Part shown: positions 1 to 8,391 of the stretch, piece by piece
Numbering within the stretch: the stretch's first letter is position 1
How the letters are laid out: every line of letters begins with the position of its first letter
Origin: an uncultured Myxococcaceae bacterium
GTDB lineage: Bacteria > Myxococcota_A > Polyangia > Polyangiales > Ga0077539
Length of the DNA: 64,000 nt
NCBI GenBank assembly: GCA_945952225.1
Contig: CAMFHP010000011.1
Span: 1 to 64,000, forward strand
Direction of reading: 5' to 3'
Made by a program: the position numbers and the translations under genes
Notes under the pieces: generated by a model
What the model saw: only the letters and a program-made list of their open reading frames with translations
The model's database searches: none
What the model was told of the DNA's origin: nothing

Positions 1-852
1 ATCCGTGCGGGCCTCGCGCTGTGCTGGGGCGATCAGCGATGGGCGCAGACGGGCGTGGGCGATGCGTCGGGCGACGCGCAGCCCATGCCCCAGGCCGTGC
101 TCGTGGGAGACGCCGCGCTCGAAGGGGTCTCGGAGCTCGCGGCGCGCGGTGACTTCGCGTGCGCGCGCACCGACGACGGCGCCGTGTGGTGCTGGGGGCG
201 CAACGACACGGGGCAGCTCGGTCACGCGATCGAAGGCACCACGCCGATGGGGTGCAGCGGTCCCTGCGGGCGCGCGCCGCGACGGGTGGAGTCGCTCGAA
301 CGGAGGCCCTCGGACGCAGGCGTCGACGATGTGCCGGGTGATGCGTCCGTCGATGCGTCCAGCGATGTGCGCGACGCGTCGGGCGATGCGCGCGATGCGT
401 CCAGCGATGTGCGCGATGGGTCTGTGGATGGCGCGGTCGATGCGTCGGTCGATGGCGCGATGGAGGCCGCGGTGGATGCCTCCGTCGATGGGCCCGCGCG
501 CGATGCGGTGATGGCGCCGTCGCGGGTTCCGCGGGCGATCGCGGCGGGCGACACCTTCGCGTGCGCGACGCTCGAAGACGGCACGGTGCGCTGCTGGGGC
601 GACGACCGCGAGGGGCAGCTCGGCGACGGTCGACGGGTGCGCGAGGCGCAGGGCGTGGTGATGGTGATCGCGACGCCCGGCGCGGCGGCGACGAACCCGC
701 TCCAGTCCGTGGTGCGCGTGGTGGCGGGCAGCAGCGCGGCCTGCGCGCTCCTCGGCGACGGAAGCCTCCGGTGCTGGGGATCGAACGAAGCGGGCGCGCT
801 CGGAAACGGCACCACGAGCGTGCAGTCGGGGCCCGTGCCCGTGACCTGGTGA
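1..852 (+). CDS. RCC1-repeat protein, 5' end cut by the window edge
   Basis: The frame is open from base 1, so the N-terminus lies outside the window; it stops with TGA at 850-852. The protein carries several RCC1-type (beta-propeller) blades, recognisable from the repeated CWG...GQLG signature: VWCWGRNDTGQLG, VRCWGDDREGQLG and LRCWGSNEAGALG. Each blade begins with a cysteine-containing strand (FACA, CALL), as in the secreted RCC1-like proteins common in myxobacteria. Between two blades sits an Asp/Ser/Ala/Val-rich low-complexity insertion of about 50 residues (DNA 340-494). Propellers of this type usually mediate protein binding at the cell surface; no catalytic residues are visible. Function beyond the fold is unknown. 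Confidence 0.85.
   Translation: MRAGLALCWGDQRWAQTGVGDASGDAQPMPQAVLVGDAALEGVSELAARGDFACARTDDGAVWCWGRNDTGQLGHAIEGTTPMGCSGPCGRAPRRVESLERRPSDAGVDDVPGDASVDASSDVRDASGDARDASSDVRDGSVDGAVDASVDGAMEAAVDASVDGPARDAVMAPSRVPRAIAAGDTFACATLEDGTVRCWGDDREGQLGDGRRVREAQGVVMVIATPGAAATNPLQSVVRVVAGSSAACALLGDGSLRCWGSNEAGALGNGTTSVQSGPVPVTW
340..494 (+). repeat. In-frame Asp-rich tandem repeat inside the RCC1 gene
   Basis: Imperfect short repeats built on gatgcgtc, gatgtgcgc and gatggcgcg encode D-A-S-V / D-V-R-D type tetrapeptides. Similar Asp/Ala/Val linkers occur in other envelope proteins in this window (23308-24774 after the lipobox, 33713-34753 after the Pro tract), so this looks like a lineage-typical extracellular linker. 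Here it sits inside a propeller, not at its N-terminus. Confidence 0.7.
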
Positions 853-927
853 AGCGTCCGCGGGGTGATGGTGCGATCGGTGTGATCGGTGGGATCGACG
901 CGCGAAGGTGAAGGGAGATCGACGGCG

Positions 928-2655
928 ATGAGGCACAGCACGGCCCGCTCTACGCTCCGCACCGCGGCCCTCGCGGCGCTCTCGCTCGCACGTTGCGCTT
1001 CGGAGGCCGACACCGCGCCGCCCACACCCGCGGGCAACGGCGACGGAGGATGTGTCGGCGTGGCGTGCGTGCGCGTGGGCCAGTGCAGGCCCGGCGAGGC
1101 GTCGGCGCAGTTCCGCACGATGCGTCCGTTGCCCACGTCGGTGCTGCCCTCGGCGCGGGTGCCCGTCGAGGTCACGTACACCAACTGCTCGGGCGTCGAC
1201 TGGACCCGCGAGGGCTTCGCGCTCCTGCCCACGGACCCCGAGGTCGGACTCGCGTGGGGCGTGCGTCGTGTGGCGCTCCCCGTCGATGTGCCGCAGGGCG
1301 CGGAGGTCACCTTCCGCTTCGAACTCCAGGCGCCGCTCACCGCGGGCAACTTCACCCTCCAGTGGGCCGTGGAGCGCGAGCGCGTGGAGCGCTACCAGGA
1401 GCCCACGCCCGCAGCGCCGGTGATCGTGCAGACGCCCGCGGACTGCTCCGAGGCGGGCGCGCCGGTGCGCTTTCGCACGCAGATCGCGCCGCCCGATTTC
1501 ATCGCGACGGGCGACACCGTGCGCGCGCGGGTGACCTTCGCGAACTGCACGCCCGCGCCGCTCACGCGCGGTGACGGATGGACCCTCGTCTCGCGCGCCG
1601 ATCCCGACACCACGTGGGGCACGCGCGAGGTGCCGCTGCCGAACGAGGTTCCCGCGGGCGCCGAGGTGAGCTTCGACCTCGTGATGCGCGCCCCCACGAC
1701 GCCCGGTCGTTACCCCTGGGCGTGGCAGGTCGCACAGCGCGGAACCCCCGTGGGAGAAGCCTCTCCGACGTTGCGCCCCACGGTGCTCACGCCCGCCGAC
1801 TGTGACCGCGCGGGCCCTGCGGCGCGCGCCGTCCGTCAGGAGACGCCGCCGGGCACGGTGGACCCGAACCAGTCGATCACCGCGAGCGTGACATGGGCCA
1901 ACTGTGGCGACCGCGCGTGGGGCGACAGCGTGCACCTCGACGCCGCCGCACCCGCTGTGCACGGTCAGTGGGGCGTCGACACGGTGGACCTCCCGCTCCC
2001 CGTGGGACCGGGCTTTCAGATCGACGTGCCCTTTCGCGCGCGCGCGCCGGGCGCTCCCGGTCGCTACACCTGGCGCTGGGGGCTCTACGACGGCGCGCGG
2101 ACGATCCCCGACGCGGCGCAGGCCTACGACATCACCGTGCGCTGCATTCCCCAGTGCGCGGGGCGTCAGTGCGGCGGTGACAGCTGCGGCGGATCGTGCG
2201 GGTCGTGCAGCGACGGCTACACCTGCGACGGATCGCGCTGCCAGGCCCCCGATCGCCCGTCGTGCAACGAGCTCCAGTGGTGGAACTCGTACATCACCTA
2301 CGAGCACATCTCGTCGGGCTGGCACGACACGGACCTCGGCATCGCCGCGGGCACGCGCGTGCAGCTCCGACACACGTCGCGCCTCGAACGCACGGGGGTC
2401 TACGGCTGGGGGTACATGCCCGAGTTCACCGACCTGGTGACCGGCGCGCGCTTCCGTCTGCTGCACCTCAAGCCCCAGAACCAATGGGCCACCGACGTGG
2501 GGCGGGTGTACCCCGCGGGCTACGTCGTGGGCCTCTCCGGCGGCAACACCTACGACACGGGATATCCCCGGTACTCGACGGGCTCGCACCTCTGCGTGCA
2601 GACGCTGCGAACGTACCGATCGGCGTTTCCGTCGGGTCGCGACGCGTGTCGGTGA
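928..2655 (+). CDS. Lipoprotein with three NBR1-like Ig (FW) domains and a degenerate M23-like C-terminus
   Basis: The start at 928 follows GAAGGGAG and gives a lipoprotein signal with lipobox LARC at about residue 22. Three repeats of about 100 residues follow (roughly 45-155, 170-275, 285-405). Each has the pattern TNC-x-W...LP-x-x-VPxGxxVxFxFxxxAP..PGxYxWxW, typical of the NBR1 central/four-tryptophan Ig-like domain. A short Cys-rich linker (CGGDSCGGSCGSC) leads to a C-terminal domain of about 125 residues with RLLHLK, VVGLSGG and GSHLCV, an arrangement like lysostaphin-type M23 endopeptidases. The usual HLH zinc motif reads HLC, so activity is doubtful. Probably an outer-membrane or surface protein that binds wall or carbohydrate. 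Domains are seen by motif; role is inference. Confidence 0.75.
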   Translation: MRHSTARSTLRTAALAALSLARCASEADTAPPTPAGNGDGGCVGVACVRVGQCRPGEASAQFRTMRPLPTSVLPSARVPVEVTYTNCSGVDWTREGFALLPTDPEVGLAWGVRRVALPVDVPQGAEVTFRFELQAPLTAGNFTLQWAVERERVERYQEPTPAAPVIVQTPADCSEAGAPVRFRTQIAPPDFIATGDTVRARVTFANCTPAPLTRGDGWTLVSRADPDTTWGTREVPLPNEVPAGAEVSFDLVMRAPTTPGRYPWAWQVAQRGTPVGEASPTLRPTVLTPADCDRAGPAARAVRQETPPGTVDPNQSITASVTWANCGDRAWGDSVHLDAAAPAVHGQWGVDTVDLPLPVGPGFQIDVPFRARAPGAPGRYTWRWGLYDGARTIPDAAQAYDITVRCIPQCAGRQCGGDSCGGSCGSCSDGYTCDGSRCQAPDRPSCNELQWWNSYITYEHISSGWHDTDLGIAAGTRVQLRHTSRLERTGVYGWGYMPEFTDLVTGARFRLLHLKPQNQWATDVGRVYPAGYVVGLSGGNTYDTGYPRYSTGSHLCVQTLRTYRSAFPSGRDACR

Positions 2656-2742
2656 ACCCTTCGCGGCGGCCGCGGGCTCTCATCGCCGACGCGTGACCGA
2701 CGCAACGGGCGACGGCGCGCGACAGAAAGAGAAGACCGATCC

Positions 2743-2919
2743 ATGTGTCGTCGCGTGACGTGTTCCGAGTGCGGCAAGCCCACGTTCGCCGGGTGCGGAA
2801 TGCACGTCGAGCAGGTGCTCGGAGACGTGCCCCCGGCGCAGCGTTGTCAGGGCCACCGCGAGGCGAAGTCCGACGCCTCCGCCGAGGGCAAGCGCCCCGG
2901 CTGGTGGCCCTTCAAGTGA
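2743..2919 (+). CDS. Small conserved zinc-ribbon-like protein (58 aa)
   Basis: A 58-residue reading frame starting MCRRVTCSECGKPTFAGCG. It has a CxxC pair, then CGMHVEQVL and RCQGH, giving four potential zinc ligands (C7, C10, C18, plus Cys/His near residue 40). It ends in a tryptophan-rich WWPFK tail. Small proteins with the same CxxCGKPTWxGCGxHVE pattern are widespread in bacteria and are annotated as hypothetical; their function is not known to me. It lies between the lipoprotein above and the convergent sigma factor gene, so it is probably its own transcription unit. Confidence 0.75.
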   Translation: MCRRVTCSECGKPTFAGCGMHVEQVLGDVPPAQRCQGHREAKSDASAEGKRPGWWPFK

Positions 2920-2939
2920 CCGAGTGACCGTGTGACAGA

Positions 2940-3752
2940 CTACGTCACCGGCACGGGCGCCTTCGAGTGGCCCGTGAGCTGACGCAGCACCGACTTCACG
3001 CGCGCCTGCACCGACGGCGGTACGGGCGCGTCGGGCATCCGCTGACAGGCCAGGAGCACCGAGCGCAGCGCGTCGCACACGCCGCTGCACGCGGGGCACG
3101 CTTCGAGGTGGGCCTGCATCGCCGCACAGTCCGCCTGCGCGAGGTCGCCTTCGAGCTTCTGTGACCACAGCGCCACCGCGTCGGGGCACGTCACCTGCGG
3201 CACGATGCGCTCGGGTTCGAGCACGGGGATCAGCGCCTCGCGGAGCGCCGCGCGGGCCCGGTGCAGACGGCTCTTGAGCGCGCCCACGGAGATGCCCACC
3301 GCCTCCGCGGCCTCGGGCGCCGTGAGCCCCTCCACGTCACGGAGAAGCAGCACCTCGCGCACCTCCTCGGGCAGCGCGTCGAGCGCGTCGGAGAGGGCCT
3401 CCGAGAGCTCGCGTCGGCTCGACTGCTCCTCGGGCGAGGGAGACTCCTCCACGCGCTCCACGCCCTCGTCGTCGGCGACGGGCGGGGCGTTCTTCATGCC
3501 GCGACGGCGATGCGAACACGCGCTCCGCACCAGGGTGTAGACCCAGCTCGAGAGCGACGAGCGTCCTTCGAACTCGGGCAGGTGCGTCGCGATGGCGAGC
3601 AGCGCGTCCTGCAACGCATCGTCGGCCTCGTGGTCGCTGCGGCACAGCCGTCGGCTGAACCGATGCACCGTCGGCGCGAGCTCGTGGAGCAGCGCCTCCA
3701 TGGCCGCGGGGTCTCCCGCCTTCGCACGCACCATCACGCTCTCGTTCACCAC
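2940..3752 (-). CDS. ECF-type RNA polymerase sigma factor with C-terminal zinc-finger domain
   Basis: Sigma-70 region 2 lies at about residues 10-85 (DHEADDALQDALL, SSLSSWVYTLVRS). Region 4 lies at about 115-170 (LPEEVREVLLLRDVEGLTAPEAAE, VGALKSRLHRAR), a classic ECF helix-turn-helix. The last 80 residues contain HLEACPACSGVC, the HxxxCxxC anti-sigma (zf-HC2) motif. A mini anti-sigma-like zinc domain is therefore fused to the sigma factor, which may make it self-restrained or redox/zinc responsive. I chose the GTG at 3752 because GGAGGG sits 6 nt upstream; an in-frame GTG at 3785 has no obvious ribosome site. No separate anti-sigma gene is adjacent; a thioredoxin gene is divergent. Confidence 0.85.
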   Translation of the reverse strand: MVNESVMVRAKAGDPAAMEALLHELAPTVHRFSRRLCRSDHEADDALQDALLAIATHLPEFEGRSSLSSWVYTLVRSACSHRRRGMKNAPPVADDEGVERVEESPSPEEQSSRRELSEALSDALDALPEEVREVLLLRDVEGLTAPEAAEAVGISVGALKSRLHRARAALREALIPVLEPERIVPQVTCPDAVALWSQKLEGDLAQADCAAMQAHLEACPACSGVCDALRSVLLACQRMPDAPVPPSVQARVKSVLRQLTGHSKAPVPVT

Positions 3753-3850
3753 GAAGCTCCCTCCTCGACGCGAACCGTTCTCCACGCTCGCGGGCTCTCA
3801 CTGCACAGATTCACCATCGCACCGATCACCCCTCGCACGGAGCGCATTCC

Positions 3851-4213
3851 ATGAACACCAACCTCCGCGAACTCGACGCCGCCTCCTTCGACGACGCCCT
3901 CAACAAGCCGGGCATCACCCTCATCGACTGGTGGGCCCCCTGGTGCGGCCCGTGCCGCGCCTTCGCGCCGGTCTTCGAGCGCGCCGCCGCGAAGAACCCC
4001 GCGGTGAACTTCACGAAGATCAACACCGAAGACCAGCCCGAGCTCGCCGCGGAGTTCGAGATCCGCTCGATCCCGACGCTCATGGTCATTCGCGACGGCG
4101 TGATGCTCTACAACCGCCCGGGGATGCTCCCGGCGGCCGCGCTCGACCAGCTCATCTCCGCGGCGCAGACCGTGGACATGGAGCAGGTCAAGCGCACCCT
4201 CGCGAACCGCTGA
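3851..4213 (+). CDS. Thioredoxin
   Basis: 120 residues, the usual thioredoxin length. The active site WAPWCGPCRAF is at about residues 27-37. IRSIPTLMVIRDG carries the conserved cis-proline (Pro75 region). A cytoplasmic thiol-disulfide reductase is expected. The last 12 residues (DMEQVKRTLANR) replace the canonical end, so it may be a specialised paralogue instead of the main TrxA. It is divergent from the zinc-finger sigma factor with 98 nt between the starts; a redox link between the two is possible but unproven. Confidence 0.9.
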   Translation: MNTNLRELDAASFDDALNKPGITLIDWWAPWCGPCRAFAPVFERAAAKNPAVNFTKINTEDQPELAAEFEIRSIPTLMVIRDGVMLYNRPGMLPAAALDQLISAAQTVDMEQVKRTLANR

Positions 4214-4215
4214 CC

Positions 4216-5232
4216 TCACGCGGGTCGCACGCCCACGACCACCGCCTCGGTGCCCTCGCCGAAGAGGTGCGTGGTGGGCGTGAGGCCCGCGCCGCGCATC
4301 GCCGCTTCGATCTCGTCGGGGCGGAGAAAATGATTCCCCTGCACGTGCTCGCTGAGGTTCTGAAAGGCCATCGCGCGGCGCCTCCCGTCGCGGAGCTGCG
4401 CGCGGTCGTCGGGCCATCGCGGCTCCCAGATCACCGCGGCGCCGCCGGGCTTCAGCGCGTCGCGGAGCTTCGCGAACACCTCGTCCTTCCGATCCCACAC
4501 GTGGTGCAGCGCGCGGTTCATCGCCACGAGCTCCACGGGCTCTTCGACGGTGTAGTGGTGGAGGTCGCCGACGCGAAAGCGCACGCGCTCCGAGAGCCCC
4601 GCGCGCGCCGTGTCGGCCTCGGCGTGACGGATGTTCTCTTCGAACCCGTCGAGCCCGATGCCCCGCACGTTCGCGAAGCGTGAGGCCAGCGCGCGGAGGT
4701 ACCACCCGTTGCCGCAGCCCAGATCCACCGCGGTGCCGCCGCGCGCGTCGAGGGCCGCGAACACGTCGAGCGCGGGCACGATCTCGCGCGCGAAGAAGCC
4801 CGCGAAGCTCGCTTCGAGCATCGGGCCGAACCACGGGAGGATGTTCTTCCGCTCGCCCAGCACGCGCTCGCCCGGGCGCTCTCCCGTGCGCATCAGCTCC
4901 GACGCGCGGTCGGCCATGTGCGCGGTCAACACCGACTGCACCGCGAAGGGAAACAAGCTCCCCGCCGTCGAGGGCCGGTACATCTCGCCGAGCTCCGTGA
5001 GTCGGAACGTGTCGCCCTCGGCGTCGAGGTAGCCGAACGCATAGGCCGCGTCGCACCAGCGCCGCACGTAGCCCGCGTCGACGTTCGCGCGTGCCGCGAG
5101 GGTCTCGGCGTCTGCGGGGGTCGAGAGCGCTTCGAAGAGCCCGCGGGTGACACCCACGAAGGCCAGCGCGAGCGCCATCGCGCCCTGTCCCTGTTGCATC
5201 GCCTGCTGTCGCATCACGTCGGGGGTGCTCAT
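4216..5232 (-). CDS. SAM-dependent methyltransferase with N-terminal winged-helix domain
   Basis: The 338-residue product begins with a helix-turn-helix/dimerisation region (about 15-95: LFEALSTPADAETLAARANVDAGYVRRW), as in O-methyltransferase-type enzymes. The class I Rossmann methyltransferase follows, with SAM motif I VDLGCGNGWYLRAL near residue 175 and ALHHVWDRKDEVFAKLRDALKPGG corresponding to motifs II/III. The ATG at 5232 was chosen because the longer upstream frame has low-complexity composition. The substrate cannot be told from sequence. It is convergent with the thioredoxin gene, 2 nt apart. Confidence 0.75.
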   Translation of the reverse strand: MSTPDVMRQQAMQQGQGAMALALAFVGVTRGLFEALSTPADAETLAARANVDAGYVRRWCDAAYAFGYLDAEGDTFRLTELGEMYRPSTAGSLFPFAVQSVLTAHMADRASELMRTGERPGERVLGERKNILPWFGPMLEASFAGFFAREIVPALDVFAALDARGGTAVDLGCGNGWYLRALASRFANVRGIGLDGFEENIRHAEADTARAGLSERVRFRVGDLHHYTVEEPVELVAMNRALHHVWDRKDEVFAKLRDALKPGGAAVIWEPRWPDDRAQLRDGRRRAMAFQNLSEHVQGNHFLRPDEIEAAMRGAGLTPTTHLFGEGTEAVVVGVRPA

Positions 5233-5430
5233 GGCCGAAGCTCTCTCACAACCGCCGTGCCACGGGGAACCGCGCCGTGCGCGACGACGCTTCGTGAACC
5301 CGCTTGAAACGCCGCGAAACGACGCGCGCAACGCCCACGCGCCGCGACCGTTGCGCACCGCAGACACCCTCGCAGGAACACCGCGCGCTCCGTTCATGCG
5401 GCATGTGCGTTGCTCCTGTGTTCCGCGGTC

Positions 5431-5850
5431 ATGCACCTCTCCCCAGACTGGATTCGCGCTGCGATCGGCGGCGCGCTCATCGGCATCAGCGCCACGCTCA
5501 TGCTGGCCTTCAACGGCCGCGTGACGGGCATCTCGGGCATCGTGGGCGGCGTCGTTCACCCGTCACCCGGTGACGTCGCGTGGCGCGCGCTCTTTCTCGT
5601 CGGGCTCGTGCTCGGCGGCCTGGCCGTCTACGCCGTGACGCCCGCGGCCTTCGCGGCGCCCGCGGTGAAGCTCGGCACCGCAGCCCTCGCGGGCGTCTTC
5701 GTCGGCGTGGGCACGCGCCTCGGCAACGGCTGCACGTCGGGCCACGGCGTGTGCGGGCTCTCGCGCTTCTCGGTGCGCTCGCTCGTCGCGACGCTCACGT
5801 TCATCACCACGGGCGCCGTCACCGTGGCGCTCACGGGCGGCGCGCGATGA
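5431..5850 (+). CDS. YeeE/YedE-family membrane protein, first half (sulfur transport)
   Basis: About 139 residues with four likely membrane helices. The YeeE/YedE signature GxRLGNGCTSGHGVCGLSRFS carries the conserved cysteines that relay thiosulfate or reduced sulfur in this family. It starts at ATG 5431 (MHLSPDW). Its stop overlaps the next gene by ATGA (5847-5850), so the two half-size subunits are translationally coupled, as in split YeeE/YedE (PmpA/PmpB-type) pairs. The downstream persulfide-oxidising genes support a role in importing reduced sulfur. Confidence 0.85.
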   Translation: MHLSPDWIRAAIGGALIGISATLMLAFNGRVTGISGIVGGVVHPSPGDVAWRALFLVGLVLGGLAVYAVTPAAFAAPAVKLGTAALAGVFVGVGTRLGNGCTSGHGVCGLSRFSVRSLVATLTFITTGAVTVALTGGAR

Positions 5851-6287
5851 GCGACGCGGAGCGCAACCACCGGGGGCAGCTCGCGGTGAGCCTCGCGTCG
5901 GGCGCGGTCTTCGGCGTGGGCCTCGCGGTCTCGGGCATGACCCGTCCCGAGAAGGTGCGCGGGTTCCTCGATTTTCTCGGGCGCTGGGACCCGTCGCTCG
6001 CCTTCGTGATGGGCGGCGCGGTGCTGGTGCACACGGTGGCCTTCTGGCGCATCACGAAGCGCCGCTCGCCCGTGTTTGCCTCGCGCTTCGGCATCCCCAC
6101 GCGCCGCGACATCGACGCGCGCCTGGTCGTGGGCGCGGCCCTCTTCGGCATCGGCTGGGGCCTCGGAGGTTTCTGCCCCGGACCCGGCGTCACCTCGCTC
6201 GTGGGCGGCGCGCCGCCCGTCGTCGCCTTCGTGCTCGCGATGGTCGCGAGCCTCGCCGTCACCGCGCGCATCGAGTCGGCGCGCTGA
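5847..6287 (+). CDS. YeeE/YedE-family membrane protein, second half (DUF6691-like)
   Basis: 146 residues. It opens with a helix containing [24 protein letters not shown], the hallmark of the second half of split YeeE/YedE transporters. It ends with [15 protein letters not shown], where the single conserved cysteine lies. Four membrane segments are expected. It overlaps the first half by 4 nt, and the persulfide dioxygenase starts 43 nt downstream, consistent with one sulfur-handling operon. Confidence 0.85.
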   Translation: MSDAERNHRGQLAVSLASGAVFGVGLAVSGMTRPEKVRGFLDFLGRWDPSLAFVMGGAVLVHTVAFWRITKRRSPVFASRFGIPTRRDIDARLVVGAALFGIGWGLGGFCPGPGVTSLVGGAPPVVAFVLAMVASLAVTARIESAR

Positions 6288-6330
6288 GCGCGTCGGTCAC
6301 CGTTCGCACCTCTGCCAAGGACGTTTCGTC

Positions 6331-7410
6331 ATGTTGTTCCGTCAGCTCTTCGACCCCGAGACCTCGACCTGGACGTACCTCCTCGCCGACGAGACCACGC
6401 GCGAGGCCGTGCTCATCGACCCGGTGCTCGAACAGGTCGACCGCGACGTGCAGCTCCTCGACGAGCTCGGTCTCACGCTCGTGTGGGCTCTCGACACGCA
6501 CGTGCACGCCGACCACGTCACGGGCCTCGGCACGCTGCGCGAGAAGACGGGCTGCAAGACCGTGCTCTCCGAGCGCGCGGGCACGGGATGCCCCGACCGC
6601 CTCGTGAAGCAGGGCGACCGCGTGGTGTTCGGCGCGCGTCACCTCGAAGTGCGCGAGACGCCGGGGCACACCAACGGCTGCGTCACCTACGTGCTCGACG
6701 ATCGCGCCATGGCCTTCACGGGCGACGCGCTGCTCATTCGCGGATGCGGCCGCACGGACTTTCAACAGGGCGACGCGCGCACGCTCTACGACTCGGTGCG
6801 CACGCAGGTCTTCTCGCTGCCCGACACGACGACGATCTATCCGGGCCACGACTACAAGGGCCGCACGGCCTCGACGGTCGGCGAAGAGAAGGCCTGGAAC
6901 CCGCGCCTCGGCCTTGCGCGCTCCGTCGACGAGTTCGTGGAGATCATGGCGAAGCTCCAGCTCGCATACCCGCGCAAGATCGACGTGGCGCTGCCCGCGA
7001 ACCTCCAGTGCGGCGTGCCGAAGGGGCTCCGCGCGGTGCCCGAGATGCCCTCGCTGCCGCCGTGGGCGCCCATCGAGACGAGCGCGTCGGGGGTGCCCGA
7101 GGTGACCTGCGAGTGGGTGGCCGCCAACGCGGGCGCGGCGCGCCTGCTCGACGTGCGAGAGCCCCACGAGTACGACGCCGAGCTCGGACACATCGCGGGC
7201 AGCGAGCTCGTGCCCCTCGCCATGGTCGACGCGGCCGCTGCGAGGTGGAACCCCGACGCGCCCGTGGTGGTGGTGTGCCGCTCGGGCGGACGCTCGGGGC
7301 GCGCGGCGCTCACCCTCGTGCAGAAGGGCTTTCGCAAGGTGGTCTCGATGCGCGGCGGCATGCTCGCGTGGAACGCGCTGCGCCTCCCCATCGAGCGCGC
7401 GGCGCGCTGA
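6331..7410 (+). CDS. Persulfide dioxygenase (MBL fold) fused to a rhodanese domain
   Basis: 359 residues. The N-terminal metallo-beta-lactamase domain (about 1-240) carries the ETHE1-type motif [10 protein letters not shown], then [24 protein letters not shown] and YPGHDY, which supply the iron ligands of persulfide dioxygenases. The C-terminal rhodanese domain (about 255-355) has the active-site loop CRSGGRSG, with cysteine as sulfur carrier. In this family the dioxygenase oxidises glutathione-type persulfide to sulfite and rhodanese moves sulfane sulfur between persulfide and thiosulfate; having both in one chain suggests channelling. It lies directly after the YeeE/YedE pair. Confidence 0.92.
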   Translation: MLFRQLFDPETSTWTYLLADETTREAVLIDPVLEQVDRDVQLLDELGLTLVWALDTHVHADHVTGLGTLREKTGCKTVLSERAGTGCPDRLVKQGDRVVFGARHLEVRETPGHTNGCVTYVLDDRAMAFTGDALLIRGCGRTDFQQGDARTLYDSVRTQVFSLPDTTTIYPGHDYKGRTASTVGEEKAWNPRLGLARSVDEFVEIMAKLQLAYPRKIDVALPANLQCGVPKGLRAVPEMPSLPPWAPIETSASGVPEVTCEWVAANAGAARLLDVREPHEYDAELGHIAGSELVPLAMVDAAAARWNPDAPVVVVCRSGGRSGRAALTLVQKGFRKVVSMRGGMLAWNALRLPIERAAR

Positions 7411-7491
7411 ATCCATCGCGCGCCACGGGGGCTCCCAACAGCACCGGGCGCGACGCCCGCCACGACCCGCACACCGCACGGAGCGACGACC

Positions 7492-8382
7492 ATGAAGATC
7501 CAGGAGTTCTACGATCCGCAGACCTACACGCTGACCTTTCTCGTGTGGGACGAGGCCACGCACGACGCCGTGGTGATCGACCCCGTGCTCGACTACGAGC
7601 CCGGCGCCTCACAGACCACGACGAAGTCCGTCGACGCGGTGTCGCGCTTCATCGAGCGCGAGTCACTGAAGCTCCGTTACGTGCTGGAGACGCACGCCCA
7701 CGCGGATCACCTCTCGGGCTCGCAGATCCTCAAGGCGCGGCACGGCGCGAAGGTGGCCATCGGCGCGCGCATCACCGAGGTGCAGGAGACCTTCAAGGGC
7801 CTCTTCGACCTCGGCCCCGAGTTCCGCACCGACGGGAGCCAGTTCGACCGGCTGCTGGGTGACGGTGAAGTGCTCGACGCGGGCTCGCTCGCGGTGAAGG
7901 TCATCGCCACGCCGGGGCACACGCCCGCGTGCGTGAGCTACCTCCTCGGCGACGCGCTGTTCACCGGCGACGCGCTCTTCATCGAAGACTACGGAACCGG
8001 GCGTTGTGACTTTCCCCGCGGCTCGGCCGAGGAGCTCTTCACCTCGATTCACGAGAAGCTCTACGCGCTGCCCGACGCGACGCGGGTCTTCGTGGGCCAC
8101 GACTACCAGCCCAACCAGCGCCCGCTGCGCTTCGAGACCACCATCGGCGCTTCGAAGCGCGCGAACGTGCAGCTCCGCGCCGACACCGCGAAGGAGGACT
8201 ACGTGCGCTTTCGACGCGCGCGCGACGCCACGCTCGCGGCCCCGCGGCTGCTGCTCCCGAGCGTGCAGGTGAACGTCAACGCGGGCCTGCTCCCGAAGGA
8301 GCGCGCCAACGGACGCCGCTACCTCCACGTGCCCGTGAACCTGTTTCACCCGACCGACGACGTGGGCAACCCGAAGGGCTGA
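7492..8382 (+). CDS. Second MBL-fold persulfide-dioxygenase-like hydrolase
   Basis: 296 residues with [38 protein letters not shown] and VFVGHDYQ, the same ETHE1-like ligand set as the previous gene but without a rhodanese domain. It has an extra 40-residue insertion before the second motif and a C-terminal extension ending [15 protein letters not shown]...[13 protein letters not shown], as in Blh/SdoA-type enzymes. The ATG at 7492 follows a GGAGCGACGACC stretch. It is probably co-transcribed with the upstream cassette and would extend persulfide or sulfide detoxification. Confidence 0.88.
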   Translation: MKIQEFYDPQTYTLTFLVWDEATHDAVVIDPVLDYEPGASQTTTKSVDAVSRFIERESLKLRYVLETHAHADHLSGSQILKARHGAKVAIGARITEVQETFKGLFDLGPEFRTDGSQFDRLLGDGEVLDAGSLAVKVIATPGHTPACVSYLLGDALFTGDALFIEDYGTGRCDFPRGSAEELFTSIHEKLYALPDATRVFVGHDYQPNQRPLRFETTIGASKRANVQLRADTAKEDYVRFRRARDATLAAPRLLLPSVQVNVNAGLLPKERANGRRYLHVPVNLFHPTDDVGNPKG

Positions 8383-8391
8383 GCGCGCCCT

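Noticed and set aside
222-1355. Long minus-strand frame over the RCC1 gene
   Set aside because: Ser/Thr/Pro/Arg-rich antisense shadow of two clear plus-strand genes, typical of very GC-rich DNA.
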